Shown here piece after piece: positions 32,394 through 42,900 of a stretch of DNA of 64,000 nt (the stretch's first letter is position 1; the number at the start of each line of letters is the position of its first letter). The translations under genes were made by a program, and so were the position numbers. This DNA is from Corynebacterium tuberculostearicum. Its GTDB lineage: Bacteria > Actinomycetota > Actinomycetes > Mycobacteriales > Mycobacteriaceae. The stretch lies in assembly GCF_016127015.1 (NCBI RefSeq), contig NZ_CP065972.1, positions 1,860,001 to 1,924,000 on the forward strand. Reading direction: 5' to 3'. Under the pieces are notes generated by a model that saw only the letters and a list, made by a program, of their open reading frames with translations, did not search any database and had not been told where the DNA came from.

Positions 32394-32621
32394 GCAATTT
32401 ACCTTTCAGTCACGGTCATTTGAACACAATTAACGCGTGTCATAACTTCATGTCAGCCATCACAGTTATTAACACGCGGTGACTATTCCACTGTACGCGA
32501 TTTACCCCCTCCTATGCCCCATCGTGACCGCCCTAAACTGGGGTTAGTAATGCTGTGGTTTTTATCGCATAGTGACCGCGTAGAATATGCAGCACAACGA
32601 AAGAAAGGACACCCTAAGCAC

Positions 32622-33983
32622 ATGACTAACCCAGCGCGCGTCGCCGTGGTCGGCTCCGGCCCGGCAGGCATTTACGCCTCTGACCTTCTAGTGAAATCCG
32701 ACCTCGATGTGCAGATCGATCTTTTTGAAAAGATGCCGACGCCGTTCGGTTTGATCCGCTACGGCGTGGCACCGGATCACCCGCGTATTAAGGGCATCGT
32801 GCAGTCCCTGCACAACGTTATGGAAAAGGAAGAGATCCGCTTCCTGGGCAATATTGAGGTGGGCAAGGACATCACCGTCGAGGAGATGCGCGAATATTAT
32901 GACGCCATTATCTTCGCCACCGGTGCTACCGCCGATAAGCGCATGGGCATCCCGGGCGAGGACCTCAAGGGCAACCATGGCGCCGGCGAATTCGTGGGCT
33001 TTTATGACGGCAACCCCAACTTCGAACGCGATTGGGATCTCTCCGCAGAGTCCGTCGCCGTCGTCGGTGTGGGCAATGTCTCCCTCGACGTCTCCCGTAT
33101 CCTGGCCAAGACCGCCGACGAGCTGCTGGTTACCGAAATCCCGGATAACGTCTACGCAGCACTGAAGAAAAACCGCGCCAAGGAGGTCCACGTCTTCGGC
33201 CGCCGCGGCCCAGCACAGGCTAAGTACACGCCGAAGGAGCTCAAGGAGCTAGACGAATCCCCGACCATCGAGGTCATCGTCAACCCCGAGGACATCGAGT
33301 ATGACGCCGCCTCTGAAGAGGCACGCCGCGCCGCCAAATCCACCGACCTGGTGTGCCAGACGCTGGAGTCCTACGCCATGCGCGAGCCGGGCGATGCCCC
33401 GCACAAGCTCTACATCCACTTCTTTGAGTCCCCGGTAGAGGTGCTGGGTGAGGACGGCCACGTCACCGCCATCAAGACCGAGCGCACTGAGCTCAACGGT
33501 GATGGCACCGTAACCGGTACCGGCAAGTACACCGAGTGGCCGGTCCAAGCCGTCTACCGCGCCGTGGGCTACTACCCGCAGTCCGTCGACGGCGTGCCTT
33601 TCGACGAGACCAAGGCCACCATGCCCAACGACGGCGGCCATGTGCTGGCCAATGTCGACGGCGAAAAGCTGCCTGGCCTCTACACCACCGGCTGGATTAA
33701 GCGCGGCCCGGTGGGCCTGATTGGCAATACCAAGTCCGATGCCAAGGACACCACCACCATGCTCATCGCCGATTACAAGGCCGGCGACTTGGACCCGGCC
33801 ACCAAGCGCGACCCGCAGGATATTCTGGACTTCCTGGCTTCCCGCGATATCGCCGTGACCACCTGGGAAGGCTGGCACCGCCTGGATGCCGCTGAGCGCG
33901 CCGCCGGTGAACCGCACGGCCGCGAGCGCATCAAGATCGTCGAGTGGGACGAGATGGTCAAGCACGCCGGTCCACAGGCCTAG
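32622..33983 (+). CDS. fprA: Ferredoxin/adrenodoxin-type NADP+ reductase
   Basis: A 453-residue flavoprotein of the FprA type. It has an FAD-binding VVGSGPAGIYASDLL at the start, MPTPFGLIRYGVAPDHP near residue 40, a NADP site VVGVGNVSLDVSRIL near 148-162, FGRRGPAQAKYTP, and the C-terminal TTGWIKRGPVGLIGNTKSDA. It moves electrons between NADPH and ferredoxins. Start at 32622 is chosen by AAAGAAAGGA upstream and the Rossmann opening. A GNAT gene follows after 3 bases. Confidence 0.94.
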   Translation: MTNPARVAVVGSGPAGIYASDLLVKSDLDVQIDLFEKMPTPFGLIRYGVAPDHPRIKGIVQSLHNVMEKEEIRFLGNIEVGKDITVEEMREYYDAIIFATGATADKRMGIPGEDLKGNHGAGEFVGFYDGNPNFERDWDLSAESVAVVGVGNVSLDVSRILAKTADELLVTEIPDNVYAALKKNRAKEVHVFGRRGPAQAKYTPKELKELDESPTIEVIVNPEDIEYDAASEEARRAAKSTDLVCQTLESYAMREPGDAPHKLYIHFFESPVEVLGEDGHVTAIKTERTELNGDGTVTGTGKYTEWPVQAVYRAVGYYPQSVDGVPFDETKATMPNDGGHVLANVDGEKLPGLYTTGWIKRGPVGLIGNTKSDAKDTTTMLIADYKAGDLDPATKRDPQDILDFLASRDIAVTTWEGWHRLDAAERAAGEPHGRERIKIVEWDEMVKHAGPQA

Positions 33984-33986
33984 CCC

Positions 33987-34472
33987 ATGCCGCATATCAT
34001 TACCGCCGCGCCCCTGGGGCAGCTGGCGGCCTTGGACGTCCACCAGCTCTATAAGCTGCGGGTGGACGTCTTTGTCCACGAACAGCGCTGCCCGTACGCC
34101 GAGATTGACGCCACCGACGCCGACCCCCAGACCGTGCACCTACTGGCCTGGGACGCGGACACCCACGAGCTGCTCGGCACGGCCCGCGTCTTTCCGGCTG
34201 CACCTGCCGACGACGCCGCGCTTTCCGACGCCACCGGCGCCCAAATCGGCCGCTTCGCGCTCTCGCCGGCCGCGCGCGGGACGGGACTCGGCCGCGAGCT
34301 ACTCCAGGCGGCCATAGACCTTGGCGAGCGCATGCGCCCAGGCCAGCCGCTCTATCTGGAGGCGCAGGCCGGCCTCGTGGACTATTACGCTTCCTTCGGC
34401 TTCACGCCGACTGGAGAGCCATTCGATGACGAGGGAGTCCCCCACCAGCCGATGCTGCGCCCCGCCAGCTAG
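33987..34472 (+). CDS. ElaA-like GNAT acetyltransferase
   Basis: A 161-residue protein with the ElaA opening LYKLRVDVFVHEQRCPYAEID near residues 20-40. It has the acetyl-CoA loop SPAARGTGLGRELLQAAID near 92-110 and the end VDYYASFGFTPTGEPFDDEG. The substrate is unknown. Probably co-transcribed with fprA; convergent with purT, whose end lies 23 bases away. Confidence 0.88.
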   Translation: MPHIITAAPLGQLAALDVHQLYKLRVDVFVHEQRCPYAEIDATDADPQTVHLLAWDADTHELLGTARVFPAAPADDAALSDATGAQIGRFALSPAARGTGLGRELLQAAIDLGERMRPGQPLYLEAQAGLVDYYASFGFTPTGEPFDDEGVPHQPMLRPAS

Positions 34473-34495
34473 ACGCTTGGACAGCTGGCCGCCTC

Positions 34496-35849
34496 CTAGT
34501 CGGCGTCGTCCACGCCGGAGGCGAGCTTCGGATCGAGCTCCACGCCGCCCTCGTACTCCACGACCTCAATATCGGGAACATTCTCGGTTTCTGGATCGAT
34601 GCCGCGGGCGCCGCCTTGCGCCAGCAGTCCCGGCGTGGAGGTCACCTCGATCTTGTGCGCCGCTAGAGCCGCACGGTCGCGCGCCTCTTCCACGCTTTCT
34701 GCGGTGGCAGACACCAAGCCCATGCGACGGCCCTTGTAAGCCCCGGGCTTGCCAAAGAGTTTGACGTCCGTCTCGGCGTAGTTGAGGGCTGCGGCGATGC
34801 CAGTATAGGCAACCTCCCCCAACTCCTCGTCCGCGTGGATTACGACGCTAGCGCCCGGGGTGACCAGGGTGGCGTCGATGGGGTAGCCCAAAATCGCCCG
34901 CGCATGCAGGTCAAACTCGGAAAACCGCTGCGTGTAGGCGGTAAGCATCGCCGTATCCGCGGGGCGGGGGGGACACGGAGGAAAAGTACACGTCATCGCC
35001 CGCAACGAAGAGCTCCACGCAGTACACGCCGCGCCCGCCCAACTCATTAGAGATGCGCGCGGCCACCGAGCGTGCGTTTTCCAGCGCGATCTCGCTCATG
35101 CCAGTAGGCTGCCACTCCTCCACGAGGTCACCGCGCTCATGGCGGTGACCGATAGGCTCGCTAAACCACGTGGCCAACTTGCCCGTGGCCGGATCGATGG
35201 AACGGATGGCCAGCAGGGTGACCTCGAGGTCAAAGTCCACGAAGCGCTCGGCCACCACGCGCTGCGAGTCCGAGGACACCCGCCGCACGGTCTCCCAGGC
35301 CACCCGCACATCATCCTCGTCGCGCGCGATCATGTGGCCCTTGCCGGAAGTGGACACATCCGGCTTAATAATGCACGGAAATCCCAGCTCCCCCACCGCT
35401 TCCTCCAACTCCTCCACGGAGCTAGCAAAGCGGTATGCCGAAACCGGCAGCCCGATATTCTCCGCCACCTCGCGCACGCACTGGCGGTCCTGCGTCATGG
35501 CGCAGGCACGAGCGGAAGGCACCACGATGGCGTCACTTTGCGCTTCCATCTCCTCCAGCGCCTCTACCGCAACGGTTTCTACCTCCGGAACCACAAAATG
35601 CGGCTGAATCTCTTGGGCCAGCTGCAGGATGCGGCCGGCGTCCTTAATATCGGCGACGTAGCTAAACTGCGCCACCTGGTGCGCCGGCGCGCCCGCATAC
35701 GAGTCCACCGCATGGACCTCAAGGCCCAGGTTCTGGAAGGACATGGCCAGCTGCTTGCCCAGCTCGCCCGAGCCTAGCAGCAATACCTTGGTGGCATTGC
35801 TAGTCAGCGGCGTGCCAATATGACCGGCGATCTCGCCTGGATTATCCAT
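34496..35849 (-). pseudogene. purT: Formate-dependent phosphoribosylglycinamide formyltransferase, frameshifted
   Basis: An ATP-grasp enzyme of purine synthesis split by one extra base. Codons 1 to about 294 (35849 down to 34967) give an N-terminal domain, LLGSGELGKQLAMSFQNLG, and an ATP-grasp body, IIKPDVSTSGKGHM and GRGVYCVELFVAGDDVYFSS. The frame then reads SPPPRGYGD and ends at 34911. The minus-1 frame continues the family sequence at once, PRPADTAMLTAYTQRFSEF, to the stop at 34496. The junction is a run of seven G (34966-34972); six would restore one frame of about 450 codons. A true slip mutation, a phase-variable tract and an assembly error are all possible. The GAR formyltransferase PurN normally gives redundancy. 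Confidence 0.88.
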
Positions 35850-35956
35850 GAAAATGCTCCTTCTAAGCCGCAGGCAGCGGCGTTTACTGCCCTAAATTAT
35901 TTCATATTTAGGCCCCAACCCCACCACCTACATGCCAGGTGAGCCGGATAAGCAAA

Positions 35957-35986
35957 GGCACCCTGTGGGCAATTCCACAGGGCGCC
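35957..35986 (-). terminator. Terminator of the sortase gene
   Basis: GGCACCCTGTGG and CCACAGGGCGCC enclose a six-base loop; the minus-strand reading ends GCCTTTGC. It lies 14 bases past the sortase stop. Confidence 0.75.
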
Positions 35987-35999
35987 TAAAAGGTTCAGC

Positions 36000-36833
36000 C
36001 TAGGCTGCAGGTGCCTCGGCTGGAGCCTCCCCTGCCGGCTGCTCGGCGGGCTGCTCGGGCTCGCCTACCGGCTCCGCCACGGTAATGATGTTGTCCTCAT
36101 AACCCAGCGCGCCGCCAACAAACTGGCCACCGCAGGTAATGAGAACCAAGCGGTTCTCGCCTTCCTTATCGTTAACCACGTCCGGGAATCCGGAGCCCTT
36201 AGGCAGGCGGTACGGCGCCTCGGTCACGCGGAAGGTGCGCTCCTGGCCGTCGATGACCACGGTAAATTCCTGGTCCTTCTTCAGCTTGGTGAACTTCTCC
36301 GCATAACCGGTGCCCTGGCCCTGGTAGTTAATGTGGCCCGTAATCACGCTCGAGCCCACATTGCCCGGCTCACCCGGCACAGCGGAAGCGGAGTACCAGC
36401 CCACCCGGGTGACGTCGTGTGGCGGCAGCAGCACGCCCTGGTCCGTGACCTGCACGGGGTCCACGGCCGCATACTCGCCATCGATGCCTACCGACATGCC
36501 CTCAAAGCCCTTGAACTCACCAGGCGCGGCCTCATACTCGTGCTCCTGCTGGCCCGAATCATCCACGAAAGCATCAGACTTCGGTCCAGATTCCTCCGGT
36601 GCGCTCTCGCTGGCCACCGTCTCCGGCGCCGAGCCGGCCTCATCTTCATCATCGCGCGCCAGGTACAGCACTACCTGCAGCAAGACCAGTGCGACGACCA
36701 CTATGGCCGCGATAATGGCGATCAGCTTGCCACGGCCCATGCCCTGCTTGCCGACGCCCCCTTCTTCCCCACTCGCCGGATACTGCGAAGCGCCGTTTTC
36801 CTCCGGCTGCTCTGGCTCCCTGTGCTTTCCCAT
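36000..36833 (-). CDS. Class F sortase
   Basis: A 277-residue membrane-anchored transpeptidase. It has a short cytoplasmic start, one helix (LIAIIAAIVVVALVLLQVVL, about residues 37-56), a disordered acidic linker, and a catalytic domain from about 120: DVTRVGWYSASAVPGEPG, SSVITGHINYQ with the catalytic His, VLITCGGQ with the catalytic Cys, and a conserved Arg nearby. Class F enzymes of actinobacteria attach LPXTG-like proteins to the cell wall. The C-terminal ~25 residues are rich in P, A and E. It lies downstream of the giant VaFE protein, separated by a strong hairpin, and may have its own promoter. A motif copy with C/T tract lies at 36746-36772. Confidence 0.88.
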   Translation of the reverse strand: MGKHREPEQPEENGASQYPASGEEGGVGKQGMGRGKLIAIIAAIVVVALVLLQVVLYLARDDEDEAGSAPETVASESAPEESGPKSDAFVDDSGQQEHEYEAAPGEFKGFEGMSVGIDGEYAAVDPVQVTDQGVLLPPHDVTRVGWYSASAVPGEPGNVGSSVITGHINYQGQGTGYAEKFTKLKKDQEFTVVIDGQERTFRVTEAPYRLPKGSGFPDVVNDKEGENRLVLITCGGQFVGGALGYEDNIITVAEPVGEPEQPAEQPAGEAPAEAPAA

Positions 36834-36884
36834 AGCTAGCTTCCTTCACTTCCTCGATTTGTCTACCCTGTGCAGGTTATATGC

Positions 36885-36926
36885 AAATCCCCTCCAGCGT
36901 GTGCAATCACACCCTGGAGGGGATTT
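36885..36926. terminator. Strong hairpin between the VaFE protein gene and the sortase gene
   Basis: AAATCCCCTCCAG and its exact complement, extended by GTGTG/CACAC around a CAAT loop. The long T-run is on the plus strand (ATTTTTGG); on the minus strand only ATTTGCAT follows. It is probably the end of the VaFE mRNA, possibly acting in both directions. Confidence 0.7.
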
Positions 36927-36988
36927 TTGGTGTTTAAGTCCCAGCCCCGGCGGGGCGGCCCGTAGGCCACCTCACCGATGCTTAGGGA

Positions 36989-39900
36989 TTACTTGATGTA
37001 ATCCTGCATACCCGGCTCAAGCTCGGTTGCGCCGGACGGTACGGACTTAATCTCAACGCGGTCAGCGTTGGATGGCAGTGCGTTACCAGTCTCTTCAGGT
37101 TGCTGACCCTGGACCTCGACGCCACGGCCGTGTCCATTGTCAGAGTTGCCGCCCTCAGGGGCATCCTGACCCTTGACCTCGTGACCATTACCGCCATTGT
37201 GGCCGTCGGTGTGCTTACCGTTGCCACCATCGTGGTTACCGGTGTTGTCACCGTGGCCACCGTTGTGGCTGCCGTGGTCATTGTGGTCGTGGTGATCCTT
37301 GATGATCTTGCCCAGGCCGATACCCGGAATCAGGATGAGCCACCACGGAGTCTTGCCCTTGGAGGAACTATGGGAAGAACCGTTAGAGGAACCATCCGAA
37401 GAACCGCCTGGGGTGTCCTGGCCGTGAACCTCGTGGGAGGTCACGGTCTGGGCGTCATCATTGATGTCCTTGTGCTCAGCGATGTGGTTCGGCTTCTCCG
37501 GATTAGTATCCGGAGTCTCCTCACCCTTGTTGTTGACCTCGGTGGAGGTGAGCTCCTCAAAGGCAACCGCAGCCTGGACAGGCTCCTTCACATCATCGTT
37601 CACGGTGATGGTGACAGGCACCATGCCCTTGGACTTCTCTGGAGTGAAGGTAGCTTCACCCTCGCCCAGCACAGACTTGCCGTCCTTCTTGTTAATGAGC
37701 TCAGCCTTCAGGGTGTATTCCTTACCCGGAACCAGACCCTCGTAGGTGACCTCATCGACAATCTTGGCACCAGCAACAACCTCATGAGAACCCTTCTCGA
37801 AGTCAGCGTTGGTGGTAATCCACGGCTCAGTCAGTTCGGTAGTTTCACCCGGGTTCTCACCAGGGTTCTCACCAGGCTTCTCACCCGGGTTCTCACCCGG
37901 GTTCTCACCAGGCTTCTCACCCGGGTTCTCACCAGGGTTCTCACCAGGCTTCTCACCCGGATTCTCACCCGGATTCTCACCCGGATTCTCACCAGGCTTC
38001 TCACCCGGATTCTCACCAGGCTTCTCACCAGGCTTCTCACCCGGATTCTCACCAGGCTCATCACCCGGATTCTCACCCGGATTCTCACCAGGCTTCTCAC
38101 CCGGATTCTCACCAGGCTTCTCACCCGGATTCTCACCAGGCTCATCACCCGGCTTCTCACCCGGATTCTCACCAGGCTCATCCTTAGGCACAGTCTGGTT
38201 CTTGTCGTTGATGTCCTTGTGCTCAGCAATGTGGTTCGGCTTCTCCGGATTAGTATCCGGAGTCTCCTCACCCTTGTCGTTGACCTCGGTGGAGGTGAGC
38301 TCCTCAAAGGCAACCGCAGCCTGGACAGGCTCCTTCACATCATCGTTCACGGTGATGGAGACAGGCACCATGCCCTTGGACTTCTCTGGAGTGAAGGTAG
38401 CTTCACCCTCGCCCAGCACAGACTTGCCGTCCTTCTTGTTAATGAGCTCAGCCTTCAGGGTGTATTCCTTACCCGGAACCAGACCCTCGTAGGTGACCTC
38501 ATCGACAATCTTGGCACCAGCAACAACCTCATGAGAACCCTTCTCGAAGTCAGCGTTAGTGGTGATCTTCGGAGTCTTCTCAAAGTCCTCGGAGGTCACA
38601 GTCTGGTCATCGTCATTGATGTCCTTGTGCTCACCAACCGGGTTCGGGTTGTCCTCATCGGTCGGGTTGTCCTCACCGTGCTTATCCACCTGGGTGGAAG
38701 TCAGCGTCTCGAAGGCAACCGCAGCCTCAACCGGCTCAGTAACCTTATCGCTCACGGTGATGGTGACAGCCTCAGTGCCATTAGCGTTCTCCGGAGTGAA
38801 CTTGTGGCCCTTGGTCTCACCAAGAACGGTCTTACCGTCCTCCTTGGAAATCAGCTGGGCATCCAGAGTGTATTCCTTGCCCGGAACCAAACCCTCGTAG
38901 GAAACCTGGTCCACAACCTTGGCACCAGCAACAACCTCACGCAGGCCACCCTCGAAGTCCGCATTAGTGGACACCTTCGGGGTGTCCTTCTCGTCGCCGT
39001 CACCAGGGGTCCCCGGCTCGTTAGGCTCGGTCGACTCAGAAGGCTCGCCCGGCTTCTCCGGAGTAGTCGAACCGCAATCCGAAGGCTCGTCAGACTCAGA
39101 GGTCTCGGAAGCCTCAGAAGACGTGGTCTCTACGGACTCGGACTCAGAAGGCTCACTGGACTCAGACTCAGACGGTTCCTCAGACTCGGAAGGCTTCTCA
39201 CTCTCAGAGTCACCCGGCTCCTCAGACTCACAAGTCTCGTCGCCGTCACCAGGCGTACCCGGAACTTCTTCCTTCGAGGTGGTGGTCTCCGGAGCAGAGG
39301 TCTCCGGCTCATCCTCGGAGGTCACGGTCTGATCATCGTCATCGATGTCCTTGTGCTCACCGATTTCGTTCGGCTTGTCATTGTCAGGGGTGTCCTCACC
39401 CTTGTCATTGACAACCTTGGAAGTCAGCGTCTCGAAGGCAACTGCAGCCTCAACCGGCTCAGTAACCTTATCGCTCACGGTGATGGTGACAGCCTCAGTG
39501 CCATTAGCGCTCTTCGGAGTGAACTTGTGACCCTTGGTCTCACCAAGAACGGTCTTACCGTCCTCCTTGGAAATCAGCTGGGCATCCAGGAAGTATTCCT
39601 TACCCGGAACCAGACCCTCGTAGGAAACCTGGTCCACAATCTCAGCACCAGCAACAACCTCACGCAGGTCACCCTCGAAGTCCGCGTTGGTAGAAACAAT
39701 CGCGTTCTTGTGGGAGGTTACGGTCTGGTTCTCGTCGTTGATGTCCTTGTGCTCAGCGATGTGGTTCGGCTTCTCCGGAGTGGTATCCGGGGTGTCTTCA
39801 CCCTTGTCGTTGACGTCGGTGGAGGTCAGTTCTTCAAACGCAACCGCAGCCTCAACCGGCTCCTTCACGTCGTCAGAAACGGTGATCTTAACTTCAGCCT

Positions 39901-42900
39901 GACCATTTGCGGACTCAGGTTTAACAGTAGCCTCGCCCTTGCCCAGAACGGTCTCGCCGTCCTTCTTGGAAATCAGCTCAGCACTGAGCTTGTACTCCTT
40001 ACCCGGAATCAGGTTGAAGTAATCAACAGTGTCGATGACCGTAGCACCAGCAACAACTTCCTTGGAGCCGTTTGCAAAGTCCGCATTGGTGGAAATGCGC
40101 GGCTTGGAGGTTACGGTCTGATCCTTGTCGTTGATGTCATCGTGCTTAGCGATGTCATTCGGGGTGCCCTCGTCGGTCGGCTCATCGTCGCCATTCTCGT
40201 TGACCTGGGTGGAGGTCAAGTACTCGAACGCAACAGCTGCCTGGACCGGCTTGGTCACATCATCGTTAACGGTGATCTCAACAACTACGTCGCCGTCAGC
40301 AGAATCCGGGGTGAAAGTCTTCTCACCGGTACCCAGAACAGTCTTGCCATCCACCTTGGAGATGAGCTCAGCCTTCAGGGTGTATTCCTTACCCGAAACC
40401 AAGTTGTGGAACTCAACGGTGTCGTTGACCTTAGCTCCAGCGATTACTTCTTGGGAATCATCTCCGAACTCAGCCTTGGTGAAGATCCTCGGGGTGTCCT
40501 TCTCGTCGCCGCCACCAGGGGTCCCCGGCTCGTTAGGCTCGGTCGACTCAGAAGGCTCGCCCGGCTTCTCCGGAGTAGTCGAACCGTAATCCGAAGGCTC
40601 GTCAGACTCAGAGGTCTCGGAAGCCTCAGAGGACGTGGTCTCTACAGACTCGGACTCAGAAGGCTCACTGGACTCAGACTCAGACGGTTCCTCAGACTCG
40701 GAAGGCTTCTCACTCTCAGAGTCACCCGGCTCCTCAGACTCAAAAGTCTCGCTAGTCTTCGGGGTAGAAGAATCCTCAGAGGAAGAAGGCTCAGAGGTCT
40801 CACCCTCGCCACCATCACCAGGCGTACCCGGCACGACGTCAGTCGTAGTCGTAGACGGAGTGGTGGTCTCGGAAGGCTTGTCAGACTTTACGGTCTGGGC
40901 CTTGTCCTCGATGTTGGTGTGCTCGGCGATGTAATTCTTCTCACCAGTGGTGGAATCCTCGCCGTTCTTGTTAACAGCAGTGGAGGTCAGGTACTCGAAA
41001 GCAACTGCCTCGTCAACAGCCTCGGTAACACCCTCATCAACGGTGATCTTAACCTCTACCTCACCCTCAGAAGCAGATGGTGCGAAGGTCTTCTCACCGT
41101 GACCGATTACTGGGTACTCACCGTTGTCATCCTTGACCTTGGAACGCAGCTCTGCATTCAGAGTGTATTCCTTGCCAGGAACCAGGTCGTTGTACTTAAC
41201 CGTATCGGTAATGACGGTGCCAGCCTTGATCTCGTCGCCCTCAGCCTTCTCAGCCTTGGTGCCGATGGATGGCTCCATCTTAGAAGTTACGGTCTGCGCC
41301 TCATCATTGATGTCGCGGTGTTCGGTAATCTTCTTCTCTTCGTCCGAGTTCGGAGTTTCCTTACCGTTCTCATCAACCTGCTTGGAGTAGAGGTCTTCGT
41401 ATGCGACGGCAGCCTTGACGACGCCCTCAACATCGTCGTTGACCTTAATATCAACGACCTGCTCACCGGCAGACTTCTTCGGGGTGAAGGTTACTTCGCC
41501 CTTGCCGACGACCTCGTGCTCACCCTTATCATTCTCAGCCTTGTTACGCAGCTCGGCCTTCAGGGTGTATTCCTTACCTGGCACCAAGTCGGTGTACTCA
41601 ACGGTGTCCTTGACAGTAACGCCAGCCTTTACCTGCGAAGCGTTGTCAAAGTCAGCCTTGGTCTTGATAGACGGGTTCCACTTGGTGTTAACGGTCTGCT
41701 TCTCATCGTTAATGTTTTCGTGAGTAGCAATCACGTTTTCATCGGTGGAGCCGGTGGTCTCGTTGCCGTCCTTGTCTACCTCGGTAGATACGAGCTTCTC
41801 GAAGGCAACCGCAGCGTCAACAGCAGGATCTGCCTTGTCATTGACCGTGATCTCGACGTCCTGTTCACCGGCAGACTCTTCCGGAACCAGTTCCACGGAG
41901 CCTTCACCCAGTTCGGTCTTGCCATCTGCCTTGGAGATCAGCTTTGCCTTCAGGGTGTACTTCTTACCCGGAACAAGGTCCTTATACGTCACAGTATCAA
42001 TAACCGTGGCGCCCTTCTCTACACGGTTGCCATCCTTAATCTTGGCCTCCGTGCGGATCTCAGGGTTCCACTTGGTATTAACGGTCTGCGCCTCATCATC
42101 AATGTCCTCGTGGGTCTCGATGAGGTTTCCGTCCTCAGAATCGTTCGGGGCGTCCTTGCCGTTCTCGTCCACCTCGTGGGAGTACAGCTTCTCGAAAGCA
42201 ACGGCAGCAGCAACTGGCTTCTCCAGCTGCTTATCGACGTCAATCATTACTTCAACGTCGCCGGACTCACCCTTAGCTTCAAAGGTCTCAGAACCGGTAC
42301 CAAGAATAGCGTGCTCGCCGTTCTTATCAGCAGCCTTGTTACGCAGCTCAGCCTTCAGGGTGTACTTCTTACCCTGAACAAGGCCCTCGTAGTGAACCTT
42401 GTCCTTAACGGTGGCACCAGCAACAACCTGCTGCTTGTCGCCATCAAAGGAAGCCTCGGTCTCAATCTTCGGATTGAGGTCCTTCTCCTGCTTCTCCGTA
42501 GTCGGAGTCGGATCAGGATTAGGTACTACATCAGTAGTCTTACCCGGAGTCGGCTCGTCAGTATCCTCCGTAGTGGTTTCCTCAGACTCAGTAGGCTCAG
42601 AATCGGTGGTCGTCTCGCTAGAAGAAGTCTCCTCTTCGGGGTTCTCAGAGGTAGTCTCTTCGGTCGTATTCTCGTCCGAAGTCGTCGGCTGCTCGGAGCC
42701 GCCACCGTTATCCGGATTGTCCGGCAGACCAGGCTGATCAGCAGGCATAATACGCTGAGCCTGAGGCGCACCCTCCGCCTTACCGTTAGGCGCTACGATA
42801 GTGATGTATGCACCGTTAGGTGCTTTTGGAACATCAATATTTGGGTCCCGCTCAAATTTGACAGGATTTTCCGAAACAACCCGCAGACCAGTCAACTTGG

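Noticed and set aside
32394..32621. RamA, RamB or GlxR sites between pta and fprA
   Set aside because: Only half-sites such as TGTGA and AATTGCA are visible; none fits a full consensus.
37848..38183. Possible CRISPR array
   Set aside because: Units of 12 bases without spacers, lying in frame inside a protein gene; no cas genes in the window.
37809..38492. A 227-codon plus-strand frame reading FSPG over and over
   Set aside because: It is the complement of the 12-base array; tandem units whose length is a multiple of three stay open in all frames by chance.
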